The notes under the pieces are model-generated. The model was not told the DNA's origin and made no database searches. It saw only the letters and a list, made by a program, of their open reading frames with translations. From Hyparrhenia diplandra (Eukaryota > Streptophyta > Magnoliopsida > Poales > Poaceae), in NCBI GenBank assembly GCA_015847255.1, contig JADLZK010009374.1, positions 1,302,001 to 1,366,000 of the forward strand: a DNA stretch of 64,000 nt, written 5' to 3'. A program made the translations under genes and the position numbers. Shown piece by piece: positions 11,760-22,590 of the stretch (position 1 is the first letter of the stretch; the number at the start of each line of letters is the position of its first letter).

Positions 11760-12357
11760 ATATATTTTATTAATAACTACTCATGAAGGCTCGATGGATG
11801 GATTTTCTCATGACGTGATTTATTTCTCCTTTTTAAAAAAAGATAATTGTATTAATAATGGCATAAGTGGGTAATTTTCTTGGCAAAAATAGATTCAATG
11901 GTCATTGGTGGTTGTAGACTTTAGATTTGATAGATAATAATAAAATAAAGATCCTAAATCCTTGCGTACCAATGAAATCTTGGATTTTTGTAGCGACATG
12001 CACAGAATTTCTTTAATAAATTAATTTCTGATGATCGGATCAGCCAACCATCACGTTCCCTTGGTGAGCAATATATATTTTATTAATAACTAATCATGAA
12101 GGCTCGATGGTTGGATTTTCTCATGACGTGATTTATTTCTCCTTTAAAAAAGATAATTATATTAATAATGGCAGAAGTGGGTAATTTTCTTGGTAGTAAA
12201 ACAGATCCAATGGTCATTGGTCATTGTAGACTTTGGATTTGATGGCCGGATCTTTCTAATTAATGTGAGAATTTGTAGTATTTATCTTTTTTTTTAGCGC
12301 ATCTAGTGAGAATTAACGTGGAGCCTCCGTTGGAGCCTCCAATTAGTAATAGTAAGA
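11760..12357 (-). repeat. Further Helitron 5' segments, duplicated
   Basis: A block of about 170 bp (tattttattaataactactcatgaaggctcgatgg...) occurs at 11760-11930 and again at 12068-12240. The second copy runs on to an intact 5' terminus at 12357, with the doubled motif GGAGCCTCCGTTGGAGCCTCC. Between them, 11935-12060 resembles 59470-59580 of the plus-strand Helitron but in the same strand sense, so the array has been rearranged. Confidence 0.65.
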
Positions 12358-12550
12358 TAAGATATCTTATTTTTTTCAGAATGAACCAACAGTCCAACAG
12401 AAGTGGCATAGAACGAGCCAAGAAAACAGTGTTGTCTTGTGCATCACGGGGTCAGTCAAAAAAAGGCTGCGAAGCTGTTGTCAAAAAAAAAAGAAAAAGG
12501 CTGCAAAAGCTCCGATTTTGTTTTTCCGGCTGGACCGCACATCCTCAGCT

Positions 12551-14386
12551 TCAATTGGGGTATTCTAGATCACGCTCCAGCATGAGAGCAGGTTTCTTCA
12601 GATGCCTGTCGAGCTGCTGCTGGACTGCTTCCTTGAGTGCGTCGTCGAAGGAACCAAGAAGCCAGACTTGCTTGAGGGAAGCCGGGTGCTCTAGCCCAGA
12701 GAATTGCATCTCTGAACCTTGAAGGCAGTGGAACTTGAGCTGCTCAAGCTTCTCCATGGCTCCCTCGTCAAACATTACATGCAACTTGGATTTGCAGGCA
12801 ATCTCGAGGACCTGGAGTTTGCTGAAAAGGGCAGTGGGGAATTGAGCTCACCATCTTGTTGTTCCGTCCTGACGCGGAGGCGCAGAGTACGTAGACTTGG
12901 TCTGTCCCCGAGCAGCAGTATGACCTCTTCTTTGACCAGTGCATTAGTCGTCTCTAAAGTCAGCTTCCTGAGATTAGGAGCATCTTTGATGTGCCATGGC
13001 AGCTCCTTTACATGGCCCAACATTTTTAGGCTCCGTAGGCTTGTGGGAATGCCGAAATTTTTCCAATAATCGAAATGGTTGTTCCTCTCGAACTGCAGTG
13101 ACAAGGATTCCAAATGAGTCTTGCTACCTAAGAAGTGAAGAGACGATCGTCCGTGTTTCCGGCTGATGCCACTGGGGAAGGGAACAGACGATCTCATGCA
13201 GACTGGCCTCCTCGTCTGCAGCATTTACATGGACAGCACCCAGCGTCAGCAAGGCTTCCAGCCTCTTAATTCCTGCAGGTACATCAACACCACCACTGCG
13301 AGAGCCAATAACAGGTCTGCCACGTCTGTGGAACTTGTTGGGCAAGCAGGACCTGCTACTTGTTGGCGGCGTCGATTCCTCCTCCACATCATCTGTCCAT
13401 GCAACGGTGGTACCTGCACGAATATACTGCAGCTTCCTTAGCTTGGTGATGAATGGTGGCAGCGTGGCAACCTTGGTGTCTCTGATATCCAGAGTTTGCA
13501 GCTGCAGCAGGTCACCCACAGAGTCTGGCAGACGAGTGATTCGACTCTGTCCTCTTAGGGAGAGGAACTTGAGACGAGATGGCAGCTTCCCAATCTGCTC
13601 CAAGTCACTGTCCCCTACATCCCTTGCATTCTCCAGATCCAGCACCCGAAGCACCCTCATCTTGTCCGACACGTAGAATGACGAAAAGCTTCCAAACACC
13701 GTCAGCGACCGTAGCCGCGTCAAGTCCAAACTCTCGAACAAAACAGAATCAGTCTCCCAGGTGCTCCCGATGGTGAGGTGCTGCCCTATGCCTCTTGTGC
13801 TCAGGCGGCCATGCCCCTGCCTCTCCAGTGCAGAGACTTCCACTGGGAAGAAAATGGTCTCTTCCGCTGGTCGGGAGACGATGTACTCACGGAAGAAACC
13901 GTTGACTCGGTACCCAGTCATCTTATTGTCTGCCTTCAGTACAGGCTGCATGATGCTCAGTGCGGTGACCTCGTCCAACATCTTCTCTGCGTAATTCTCC
14001 ATGTTGTTGTTGTCGGTGCCCTTGTAGTAGCCTTCCGCAATCCATCGCCTGATCAAGCGCCTCCGCCGAACGATGATGTTTTGAGGAAAGATTGATATAT
14101 ACAACATATATTTCTTCAGGTGGCGAGGGCAAGCATGCAAATAGGAATGCAGCCAGGCGAGTAGGCCCCGCAAGGAATCAAACTGTGGGTTGGTCGATAA
14201 CTCTTGCATAAAGTTGTCACTCAGACGCATCATTTTCGGGTAGACCAACCCATCTTCTGGTTTTGTGACCAAGTATCTTACCACAGTAGTTATCACTCTT
14301 GGAAGCCCGCCGCACTTGGACAAAAAAAGTTTAGCTCCTCCTCCCACCTCCGGCCAATACAGATTGTGTCCATTCGCAATGAGAGC
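12551..14386 (-). pseudogene. NLR A exon 3: winged helix and LRR, two frame breaks
   Basis: Acceptor caacag at 14387 is followed by ALIANGHNLYWPEV. ARC2/winged-helix motifs are KCGGLPRVITTVVRYL, CPRHLKKYMLYISIFP, RRRRLIRRWIAEGYYKG and YRVNGFFREYIVSRP. LRR segments follow, such as LPSRLKFLSLRGQ, LPDSVGDLLQLQTLDIRD and LPPFITKLRKLQYIRAG. About 40 codons present in copy B, after the DEIS.YLPQ region, are deleted or scrambled near 13150-13200 with a change of frame. Near 12845, GAGCTCAATTCCCC replaces B's GAGCTCGGATTCCCC, a 1-base loss. The end reads MLERDLEYPN and stop. Confidence 0.85.
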
Positions 14387-15626
14387 CTGTTGGTAAAACA
14401 AGAGTACTAGTTAATTACTACTATGTGCTAGCAAATAAAACTACTCCAAATTAGAAGCTGTACAACTATAAATATATGAAAAACAAAATCAAAATATATG
14501 CATGTAGGTAGTTTGACACTACGCATACACATGCATACACGACATAAAAACATACACATAGTCAAAGGGAACTGAGCTCATCGTATATGAGAAAAAAATG
14601 TTTTCTTATTGATTTGCATACAGTGGGCAATATTTCAACACAATCATATATGTATTAAAAGATATAAATTCATTTTGAAAAATATCACTGTTCTCGTAGT
14701 AAGTTATAAAGGAAATTTGATATCATAAATATTGTGATGTAAGCTTAATTAAATGCTTAGAGTTTGAAGTGAACAAAAGGAGGATGAACCTTCTTAAAGA
14801 AATTACTTTTTTGGTAAGACCAAAATAAAGATACTAATTTATGGAGTAGTCTAGGTTAGCCCCAACAAGAGCTAACATATATAGTTCCTGATTAGGTTCC
14901 AACTAAACACATGATGGACAAACATGGAGATATGTTGCAAATTAGTTGAATATGAATTAAACATATATGTAGAGTAATTCATAACAAAAGTATATGTATA
15001 TCACAAACATATTAAAGAAATATTGTATGTATTTGTATACTGAGCTAGCAAATAATCAAATGAGACATGGCTACGATATAAGAAATTTTGATTATTGTGT
15101 ATATTCTTAACTAACCAATAGAATTCGAAAACACTTATAACTTTTTTTAAATTATAGGTCCGTATTGAAGCACATTTTTGACAAATCTAAAATCTAACAA
15201 ACACTAGGGCATTAGCATAACGTTTACTTCTCCTTGGTAATGACAAGTAAAGTTTTAATTATTCAAAGTTTTAATTCTGGTAAATAAACTATGTGCATTT
15301 GATTAATTCTGGTAGGTATATATATAAAATTGGAAATGCAAAGTTTTAGTATTCAGTCTAGCCAAATAAAGTGCAATAGGTACTGAATATATAATATTCC
15401 AATTAAAGAAATGTTAAATGCATTGAGTGCCAGTGGCATGATGCAAACCAGTACGCGTAACTACGGATGAAGATTGTAAGGAATATGGAGTATTTACTGC
15501 TCAGAAAAGTATGTCACACATATGAATATAAGGTTTTGTATTGTATTAGAAAATGAACAAAAAGTGAGTGGGCAAACATTGATAAGCAATATGTTATATT
15601 CAAACTCTGCTTGTGACTAAACACAC

Positions 15627-16223
15627 CTTTCTGAACAGCTGAATGGCAGCAGTGGCACATAGACCTTTGACGTTGTACACTCCATCAATAGATATTGCAC
15701 AATGTTTGGCAACACTTTCTTCTGATGTAATGATAATGCTACAACTTCTAGAGTCTCCATATTGTATCAAGTTAGATTTTATCCAATCCCAGTCTTCATT
15801 TGTCTGCACACCATCTATTACAAACAGGCACAGACATCCACGTAGATGTTCCTGGCAGATGTGGATGGGATCTTTGGCTTGAAATGCCTTTGCATATTTT
15901 CCCGCCAAAGAAGTTGATTCCCTAGGCAAATTTACAAGTAAGCTTCGACAGAAATCTGTTGGATTGAATGGATGGGATACACTGACCCAAACATGCATCT
16001 TGAATTCATTGCTTGTCATGAGTTTGTGATATAAGGCTTCAACGAGAGCTGATTTCCCAACACCAGGCATCCCCCACACAGAAACAAACCTGCTTTCATG
16101 GCTCCTCTGGGCCTTCTCAAAAAGTCCATTCAGTTCACTGTCACGCCCAAGAAGGCCATAGTTGCCCAATGAATGGTTGGGTTCTGGCTTCATAAATGAG
16201 AGAACTCTGTCATGTTGGAAACC
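15627..16223 (-). CDS. NLR A exon 2: second NB-ARC with intact P-loop
   Basis: This exon has 597 bases (199 codons) and no stop, between acceptor ctacag and donor AAAG|gtgtgt. It encodes GFQHDRVLSF, LLGRDSELNGLFEKA, the Walker A P-loop SVWGMPGVGKSALVEALY, VWVSVSHPFNPTDFCRSLLV (RNBS-A region), CLFVIDGVQTNEDWDWI (kinase 2, with DG replacing DD) and SCSIIITSEESVAKHC (RNBS-B). In NLRs this domain binds ATP/ADP and switches the receptor on. It is the only fully open exon of this gene, and it is the reference for the P-loop frameshift in gene B. Confidence 0.85.
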
Positions 16224-16956
16224 CTGTAGATATGGAAACAGAAAGAGAAAACAATTTGAAAATAAAGTGGCATTAGTTATTAGAAAAATAGTTGTAAGCA
16301 CCAATGCTAATTATTAGCGCAAAAAAAGAGCAACCATGCAAAAATAGAATATATGATTTTTCTCAACTAATATTTGACCACTATGGTCTTTCAAGGTAGA
16401 TCGCCAACCTTTGAATTGATATACACATTTGAAAGTATTTTTGTATCTAGAACGATCGTTACCCGGGGCAAGTCTCATGGCTAAATACGAGATTATGCTT
16501 AATCTCTTAACTATATAGGAAAAACAAAGATTTTATATAGATGAGCCCAGGCCTGGGGTCTGCCAGTGAGTACGATTTACAGTCATTAATGTTTGAACAT
16601 ACTATCGACAAGAGAGAGCAAAAGTTTGTGTCTAAATAATGAGAGAGAGAATAAACAATCACACAAAATACAGTGGTCAAATAGAGTAAAGCTAAAGTGA
16701 AATATGATTTAGTACATAGTAAGTGCTAGCCTCGGGCAAACGTATCATAAGGGTTCAAGTGTATATTGTAATCTTGTCAACGTGATTACTGCACACAGTT
16801 GGCATAATTATGAATAAATATGTAAAAATTAATATGAGGGTTTATTTGGCTGCATTCATATCCCTAGATTTGAGGTGCACACGAGCCAATCAAGCCCTAG
16901 AGTTGGTGCACCATAAACTATGGAAATGCCGTTTCTTTAGAAAGTACATTAATTAC

Positions 16957-18035
16957 CTCTTTGTAATAGACGCGCACAGAGTGGCATAGTGAAACCTGCC
17001 CAAGCTCTGAAACTCGGCACGGCTGCCCAGTACATTGGCTTGCAACCACCGGATGGTGTGTCAGCACGACAATCCGGCTCCCGTTCTTTCTGTCCGGTAG
17101 GTAGGACCTGATGTCGTCCCACTGTACCATGGTGGACAGGTCTTCAAGAACGATGAGGAACCTATGGTTGCTTTCTTTCTGAACAAACTCTTTGATGAGG
17201 TCGCCCTGAGTGGCCTGCTGCATCCTCTCCAGCACGTCTAGACATACGTTTACTTCTCCTTGTTCTTGGGAAGAGTGCCTGAAGAACTGAGTCACCAAGC
17301 TCTGAATCAAATTGTGGGGATTGAACGGATGCACTAGCTTCACCCAAGCACGACACTGGAATTCCTTGTGGACTCTTTCATCACTGTACATATTCCTGAC
17401 GATGGCTACCTTCACGAGATCACCTTCTGTTCCACAGACGGAGAGCACATCAAGATCTATGCCCGCCCTAGTGACCAATCCGGCAAGATCCACAGGGCCA
17501 GCCTTCTTGTCGCCATTGATAAGAAAGTCAAATGAGCTTGTGGCTGTCTTCTGCACCGGAACCAGGTCCATGGCTGCGGGCATGGATTTGGAGTCTGATT
17601 CGGTGATGAGATTGTAGCGGATGTTCCTCTGGCTCACATCCACCACCCGAGCCCGGAGCAGCGTTGTCTCCGCTACGGCTTCGTCCACCGGCAGCGGCGG
17701 TACCTCAAAGCCTGCCCAGCTACAGGACGGCACCAGCCGGAGCCACCAGGACGACTTCTTGGTGGGGTCGAGGTGGAGGACGAAATCGATGTTGTCCTCC
17801 ACGTCGTGAGACAGGTCGCTGACCTGGCGCACCCAGGTCCTCACGATCCTGTTCTTGACGTGCTCCTCGCTAGCGGTGTCCAGAAATGACTGCATCATTT
17901 CAAACTCCCCGTGATGAACACCGGGTCACGCTGCACGGTCTTCCACTGCTCGGCTTCCTCCTTGATGGCGGACTTCACTTTGTCCGCCAACACCTGCACC
18001 GCCGTCTTGGAAAGCCCAACCACAAGGTCCGCCAT
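16957..18035 (-). pseudogene. NLR A exon 1: Rx_N coiled coil and degenerate NB-ARC
   Basis: The start ATG at 18035 opens MADLVVGLSKTAVQVLADKV. The Rx_N domain carries MMQSFLDTASEEHVKNRIV, RTWVRQVSDLSHDVEDNIDF (an EDVID-like motif) and FVLHLDPTKK. After about residue 150 the first NB-ARC-like block has VCGTEGDLVKVAIV in place of a P-loop, so it lacks the GxGKT/S lysine. It then has HPFNPHNLIQSLVTQFF, FLIVLEDLSTM and GSRIVVLTHH. Copy B reads five C at the site where this copy has four (17907-17910), and this shifts the frame after about codon 42. The exon ends YYKE before donor GTAATT at 16956. Confidence 0.85.
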
Positions 18036-18235
18036 CGCTGATCTTCTGGTGATGTGTTTGCTTCAAGCCAGCAAGGATTTGAATCCTGGAAATTTCGATC
18101 ACAACATAATGATGAAACATCTACTTGTTGATAAATAATTATTACTACTAGTAAAGAGTAGTATGTGCTTAATTACCAGAAAGATGTGTCCGAGCTCGCA
18201 GCAAACAAAAACTAAGCCGTAGAGCTTGCAGTAAA
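18036..18235 (-). promoter_or_regulatory. Conserved proximal upstream block of NLR A
   Basis: The roughly 200 bp directly upstream of the A start codon match 42779-42990 upstream of B, including attattactactagtaaag and cgagctcgcagcaaacaaaa. Similarity stops abruptly near 18235, where transposon-like sequence begins. It is likely the shared 5' UTR and proximal promoter of the duplicated genes; no specific element is proven. Confidence 0.45.
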
Positions 18236-18872
18236 CATCGCACGCATTTTTTCTAAAAGTAGCGTGGGCTGGACTTTTGGGCAGCCGCACCGTGCTTGGT
18301 CAGATTTCGTTTGTGCCTTGTCGCGGGTCTCTCTCGGTCGTCGTTGGTGGAGCTCAGGCGATGTCGTCTGCACGGATTGCGCTTAGATCTTCCGCCTGGG
18401 GCGGCAGCGGACTCTGCCGGTAAGGGCGTCCAGTGAGTGGGCTGGACTTTTGATTTGATTCGGATGGGCTGTATGTTGTTTTTTTAACTTTGCGCGCCAT
18501 GGGCCGGTAGAAAAGGGCCCGGCAGAAAAAGAGGGCAGAAAAAGAGGTGGGATTGAAATTTTTCTCTTTATTAGTAGGTATAGATATAGATAGATATAGA
18601 TTAATCATGGAGGTTGTCTCGGTGGATGGATGTCTTATAACGTGGTTTTCTTCTCCTTTAAAATGAGATAGTAATTAATAATGGCATAAGTGGGTAATTT
18701 TCTTGATAAGTAAAATAGATCCAATGGTGATCGGTGGCGGTAGACTTTCGATTTGATGGCTAGATTTTTTTAATTAATGTGAGAATTTCTAGCATTTATC
18801 TTTTTTTTCTAGCGCATTTAATGAGAATTAATGTGGAGCCTCCGTTGGAGCCTCCAATTAGTAATAGTAAGA
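18236..18872 (-). mobile_element. Helitron 5'-end relic upstream of NLR A
   Basis: The segment 18598-18872 repeats the family 5' region (aatggcataagtgggtaattttctt ... GGAGCCTCCGTTGGAGCCTCCAATTAGTAATAGTAAGA) with a minus-strand terminus at 18872. No 3' hairpin partner is visible nearby. The GC-richer 18236-18590 is unassigned. Confidence 0.55.
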
Positions 18873-19717
18873 TTGGGTGGAGCAGCGTGTCGGAGAGAGG
18901 CCAGAGAAGCATCCGTGGGCTTTGGCTTCTCTGGGCCGAACGGAAATAACAAATTCGCTCGCACTGCCGCCGCTGACATTCCCGCGCTAAGAATTCGGCA
19001 GGTCGGTGCCTAGTGCCACGCTGAAAGAAAACACAAACTGCACAGGATCTTTTAATTAAGAAACTTGGAGATCTGTTAGTTTTGCATGGAGATCTTTTAA
19101 TTCAAATTTTTGAAAAGGACACAAGCCAAATTAGATGTTGAACTAATTGCCTTCTGAATGGCAGGGCTAGCGACCGTTGAATTGGAGGCGGGTTATGCAT
19201 GTGAGAATTGAAGGTGCTGTCTAGCAGAGCTAATCACACTTCCACTTAACGCGAGCGGCCCTATGCTGCGTCTTTTGGAAGAATATATAGGGGCCGGGCT
19301 CATCTTTCGGGATGGTGAAGAATACAAGTTATGGGAGAGCTAGTGATATTGTTTTTGTACAAAGAGGGCTAAGTATATTGCAGCTTATTATGTGGGCACG
19401 GGAGGCACAAAAGTGAGCTTTGTTTCCGCGATTGCAACCTTTTCCTTCCACAGGAAGCGCGTCGCCTTGCCCATCGGACATTTCAATTTCTGTATGGATA
19501 TACAGGACTGGCAAACAAACAGGCCCCTAAATATTTTCGCACATCCAGTCATCACTTGTTTGATGCTAGTACTGGCTCTATCTATAGACTATAATATGCC
19601 ATTGCCTTCCTCTGTTTCAGACGTAAAAGGCTGAAGGACATCTAAATTTAAGCGAGCTTTCTATTCACTACTACTTTTTATTTTGTTTCCCTAAAAAAAA
19701 GAGAGAGAAATACCTTT
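18873..19717. other. Unassigned non-coding sequence
   Basis: Low-complexity AT tracts and a moderately GC-rich start (18873-19030) are present. No convincing gene, RNA or element boundary is visible. Confidence 0.4.
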
Positions 19718-19722
19718 GTTTG

Positions 19723-22153
19723 TGCGAACACATGGTTGATTTAGGTCACATATGTTTAGTTTTGTGATTGAGTGATTGTCAATAGTCAACATTTTAATTC
19801 TATTTTCTTTTATTCTTTATGCTTCGGCTATGTTCACCGGCACACGTGGAGTGTGTCGAAAGACGTATCTTTTGGTTCGTGGTTGTACAGGGTGTCGAGC
19901 TCGGAGATGGTAGCCGACGGCGAGGTGAAGGTGCCAAGGAGGACGCGTGCCGGGCCGACGGACCGCAGAGGTGAAGGACGGACGTGAGGCTTGGACCGAG
20001 AGACCAGATCGCCGGGTGGCTAGCCATGGTGGGCTGACATCCGGGACATCGACGAATGCAAGAGGACGTGGACGGGACCGTGTCGATCGGGTCAAGGCGG
20101 CGAAGCGTGCGGCAGAGCGGGAGCTCGGATGACTTGGCGACTTCGGGCGGTCAAGACGGCGATGACATGTGTCGAGGAGGTTTGGTGGTTTGTCCTCAAA
20201 ACCATCGGTGCGGGTTTCGTGGTTTGGGCCTCAAAACCACGGGTGCGGGTTTGGTGGTTTGGGCCTCAAAACCATCGACGGGTTTCACGGGTTTGGGCCT
20301 CAAAACCCGGGGCGCCCGGTGGGACGGAAGAACGGCACGTGGCGGCATCCGGGAGATTGCGCGGAGCAAGGCTGCAGATGAGGAGGCGCGGTGGTCGCCG
20401 GATCAAATTATCGAGTCGGACTAAATTAGCCTTAGGGTTAGCGGTTTGGCTCATATGTATCTAGGGGTAGTTTGGGAAAGAGGGATTTCAGACTATATGT
20501 GGAGGATGACAGACTCCTCCCCTCTTTGCCTCTCTTATTTTCGTTTTTATTTTCCCTTATTTTTAGGGTTCTTGTTTAGAGGTCCAAGAACAAATTCGTG
20601 GCTATTTTGTTGGGATTTTTTTGAGGGAAGGGCAGCCCCAATCCTGCCTATGCCCTCCGGGCTTTGTCACTTTGTCTGTGATTTTCGTTTTCCTCTTGTT
20701 CTGTGCTGTGTTCTTCTCCCGTCGTTCCCTTTCGCTCCTGTTCGAATTTCTTTGATTCACGAGGCTTCAGTTTAAATTGAGCAATGATTTGGTAGGAGCA
20801 GCTTTCTATTTGCGTCGTGAATTGATGTGCCAAATTTGAGAGCATGGGACTTTGATTTGTGCAAGATTCTCTAATTTTCGGATGTGGGTGAGGTGCTGTT
20901 CTTGTCCAGGCGAACAGGGGATAAGCTACGCTCTAGCTTCCTGGCGTCGAGTGCCCAGCATTTTCGGTGCTTGCCCATCGACCAGGTTCTAGCAGTCCGC
21001 GTTCAGCTCTGCCCGTTTTCTTGATTTGCGTTCTCAATCCAGAAATCAGACCCGCACCCTTCCTGCTGTCCATTCTGACAAAGTTGCCTAGCTGTAGTTC
21101 TAGTTTGCCTTGAGCGTGATTTTGATTGGTCAAAAGAACTAGCTTTCTTTGCATTCTTGAATTGCTTGCTTTTGTTTAATCCAAATTCATCCGATTGGCA
21201 GTTTGAGGCATGTGCAGCAGTGCGTTTCTTTGAGCCTGAACTTTTTGGTCAGTCATCGATTTTAGCAGGAAGGCAAATTTGCTTTGTTCGATTTTCTCTC
21301 AGTGGTGAGTGCTCTCTAGAGCTGTGCTCGTGCGTCAGTTTCGGATGCCGTGCTTTCTTTGTCGAGCATGCTGCAGCACCAACCAGCGCTTGCAATCCAG
21401 CACCAGGTGCTTCAAGCAAATGGTAAGTAGGTAAGCAATTCATCTCCAGCTTGTTCAATTTTTTGTCTGTCAGTTCTAAGCAGTGCAGCTCCTGCTTGAG
21501 TGCTTCAGGTGATCTCGATTCTTGTGCTTGCATTCGTTCCTGGCTATCTTGTTCGGTGTTAGCAGCAGACAAGTGCAGCACCTTGTCTTCCGTGCGTTTT
21601 GGATCAGCTCGATTAGCTCTCAGCTCTTTTGTGTGTTAGGTAATTTGAGTTGGCATCGTGCAGCAAGGTGTGGAGCTCATGATTGATTTGAAATTCATTT
21701 TGTGAGTTGTCACGTGCATGCTACAAGAGCTTTTATGGCAAGCAATTTAATTTAAGTGCTAATTGATTTGTCTCTTCGTTGCAATCGTGAGCTACAGAAG
21801 CACTCGTTCTTCACTGAATCTTTGGTAGAGCTCTGCTGGACACCTGTACGCGCTGCTGTGCTGTTGCCTAGAATTTCTGGTTCTAACTCCTTGAGTTTCT
21901 GTTAGTTATTTCCGAGCTTGCTACTTTGCCCGTGGTTTTGCGCATTGGAGCTCCGATTTGCATTCCGTCTGTTGTGTGCGATTCTTTGAGCCTAACACTT
22001 CGCGTTTGATATCTTGCTACCAGTTAGCACGTGTATCACTCGTTCTCTGCGAGTTCACTTTTGAGGTTGGGGTTGAGCCGATGACTCAAAATTGAAAAGA
22101 AAAATCGAGGCTCCAATTCACCCCCCCTCTCTGGTCGCCGTTTCGGTCCTTCA
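19723..22153 (+). mobile_element. Candidate solo LTR (Copia-like), TSD GTTTG
   Basis: The right end reads caattcaccccccctctctgg...ggtccttca, a sequence style I associate with Copia-type LTR ends in grasses. It is followed by GTTTG. The same GTTTG precedes TGCGAAC at 19723, giving a TG...CA element of 2431 bp with a 5-bp duplication. The internal composition (GC-rich first half with a repeat array, T-rich second half) suits a long LTR. No primer-binding site, polypurine tract or coding domain follows, so it would be a solo LTR. The left border is less secure, because a chance 5-bp match is possible. Confidence 0.45.
20178..20310. repeat. Tandem array of GGTTTGGGCCTCAAAACC hairpin units
   Basis: Four units of about 33-36 bp carry ggtttg(g/t)(g/c)cctcaaaacc separated by atcggtgcgg-like spacers. 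Each core is itself an inverted repeat (GGTTT...AAACC). The array lies inside the candidate LTR. Confidence 0.75.
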
Positions 22154-22590
22154 GTTTGCAGGTGATTGCTGAAACCATAAATATGATGGGAGCGACGCCT
22201 GTTTTATCCGAAGTTGTTGGCGAAGAAAGATCATATACTGGGGCTGACAAATACATGACAACAGTATAGTAATATTCTTCTTACCGGCCAGTTCCGCCTT
22301 ATTTATACAGACGGAAGACAGAGTAATCACACTAGAAAGTAATTCGAATCCGTAAGAAGACAAAAATATAGAATTAATTCCAACCGAATAACTATCCACG
22401 TTCAACACGGGAACCATTATATATTATGTATTCAGGAGTATATATACACAACGGCCAGAACATAAAACCATATAAGTATGGATAAGGGGAATATATAGTA
22501 TATACAACACAGGAGAGGAGAAGAAGAACAAGCAGAAGCAAATAATTTAGGGAACATGAAGGTATGCCTGAGAGACAACAGCAAGCGTAA
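22154..22590. other. 3' flank of NLR B
   Basis: AT-rich non-coding sequence between the candidate LTR and the B stop codon. It does not resemble the 3' flank of gene A. Confidence 0.45.

Larger units (their letters stand above)
4806..12357 (-). mobile_element. Minus-strand Helitron cluster with nested CACTA relic
   Basis: On the minus strand the left edge is a Helitron 3' terminus: hairpin AACCCGTGC...GCACGGGTT, then GATGAACTAG followed by host T. The right edge is a 5' terminus, TCTTACTATTACTAATTGG, preceded by host A. Between them lie several further 5' termini (11676, 11479), a second internal 3'-half copy (7253-8440) and a CACTA element (8688-about 11230). This is a stack of non-autonomous Helitrons; no Rep/helicase coding sequence is visible. 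The interior is AT-rich, apart from a GC-rich patch at 7010-7252. Confidence 0.7.
12551..18035 (-). pseudogene. NLR paralogue A (Pik-2-like CNL), three exons, frameshifted
   Basis: This is a compact three-exon NLR: exon 1 18035-16957, exon 2 16223-15627, exon 3 14386-12551. Introns of about 0.73 and 1.24 kb start with GT and end with AG, and they fall between codons. The predicted receptor would have an Rx_N coiled coil, a degenerate first NB-ARC, a second NB-ARC with GMPGVGKS, a winged helix and an LRR. That is the arrangement I associate with rice Pik-2 and its relatives. Three lesions disable it: C4 instead of C5 at 17907-17910, a deletion and rearrangement with frame change near 13150-13200, and a 1-base loss near 12845. 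Gene B supplies the ancestral reading at each site. Proximal upstream sequence is shared with B. Confidence 0.85.

Noticed and set aside
20170..20310. CRISPR-like array
   Set aside because: The spacers are not unique, the repeats are variable and the context is a plant LTR.
19947..20464. Overlapping frames in the GC-rich half of the candidate LTR
   Set aside because: They read through a tandem hairpin array and lie inside an LTR-like segment.
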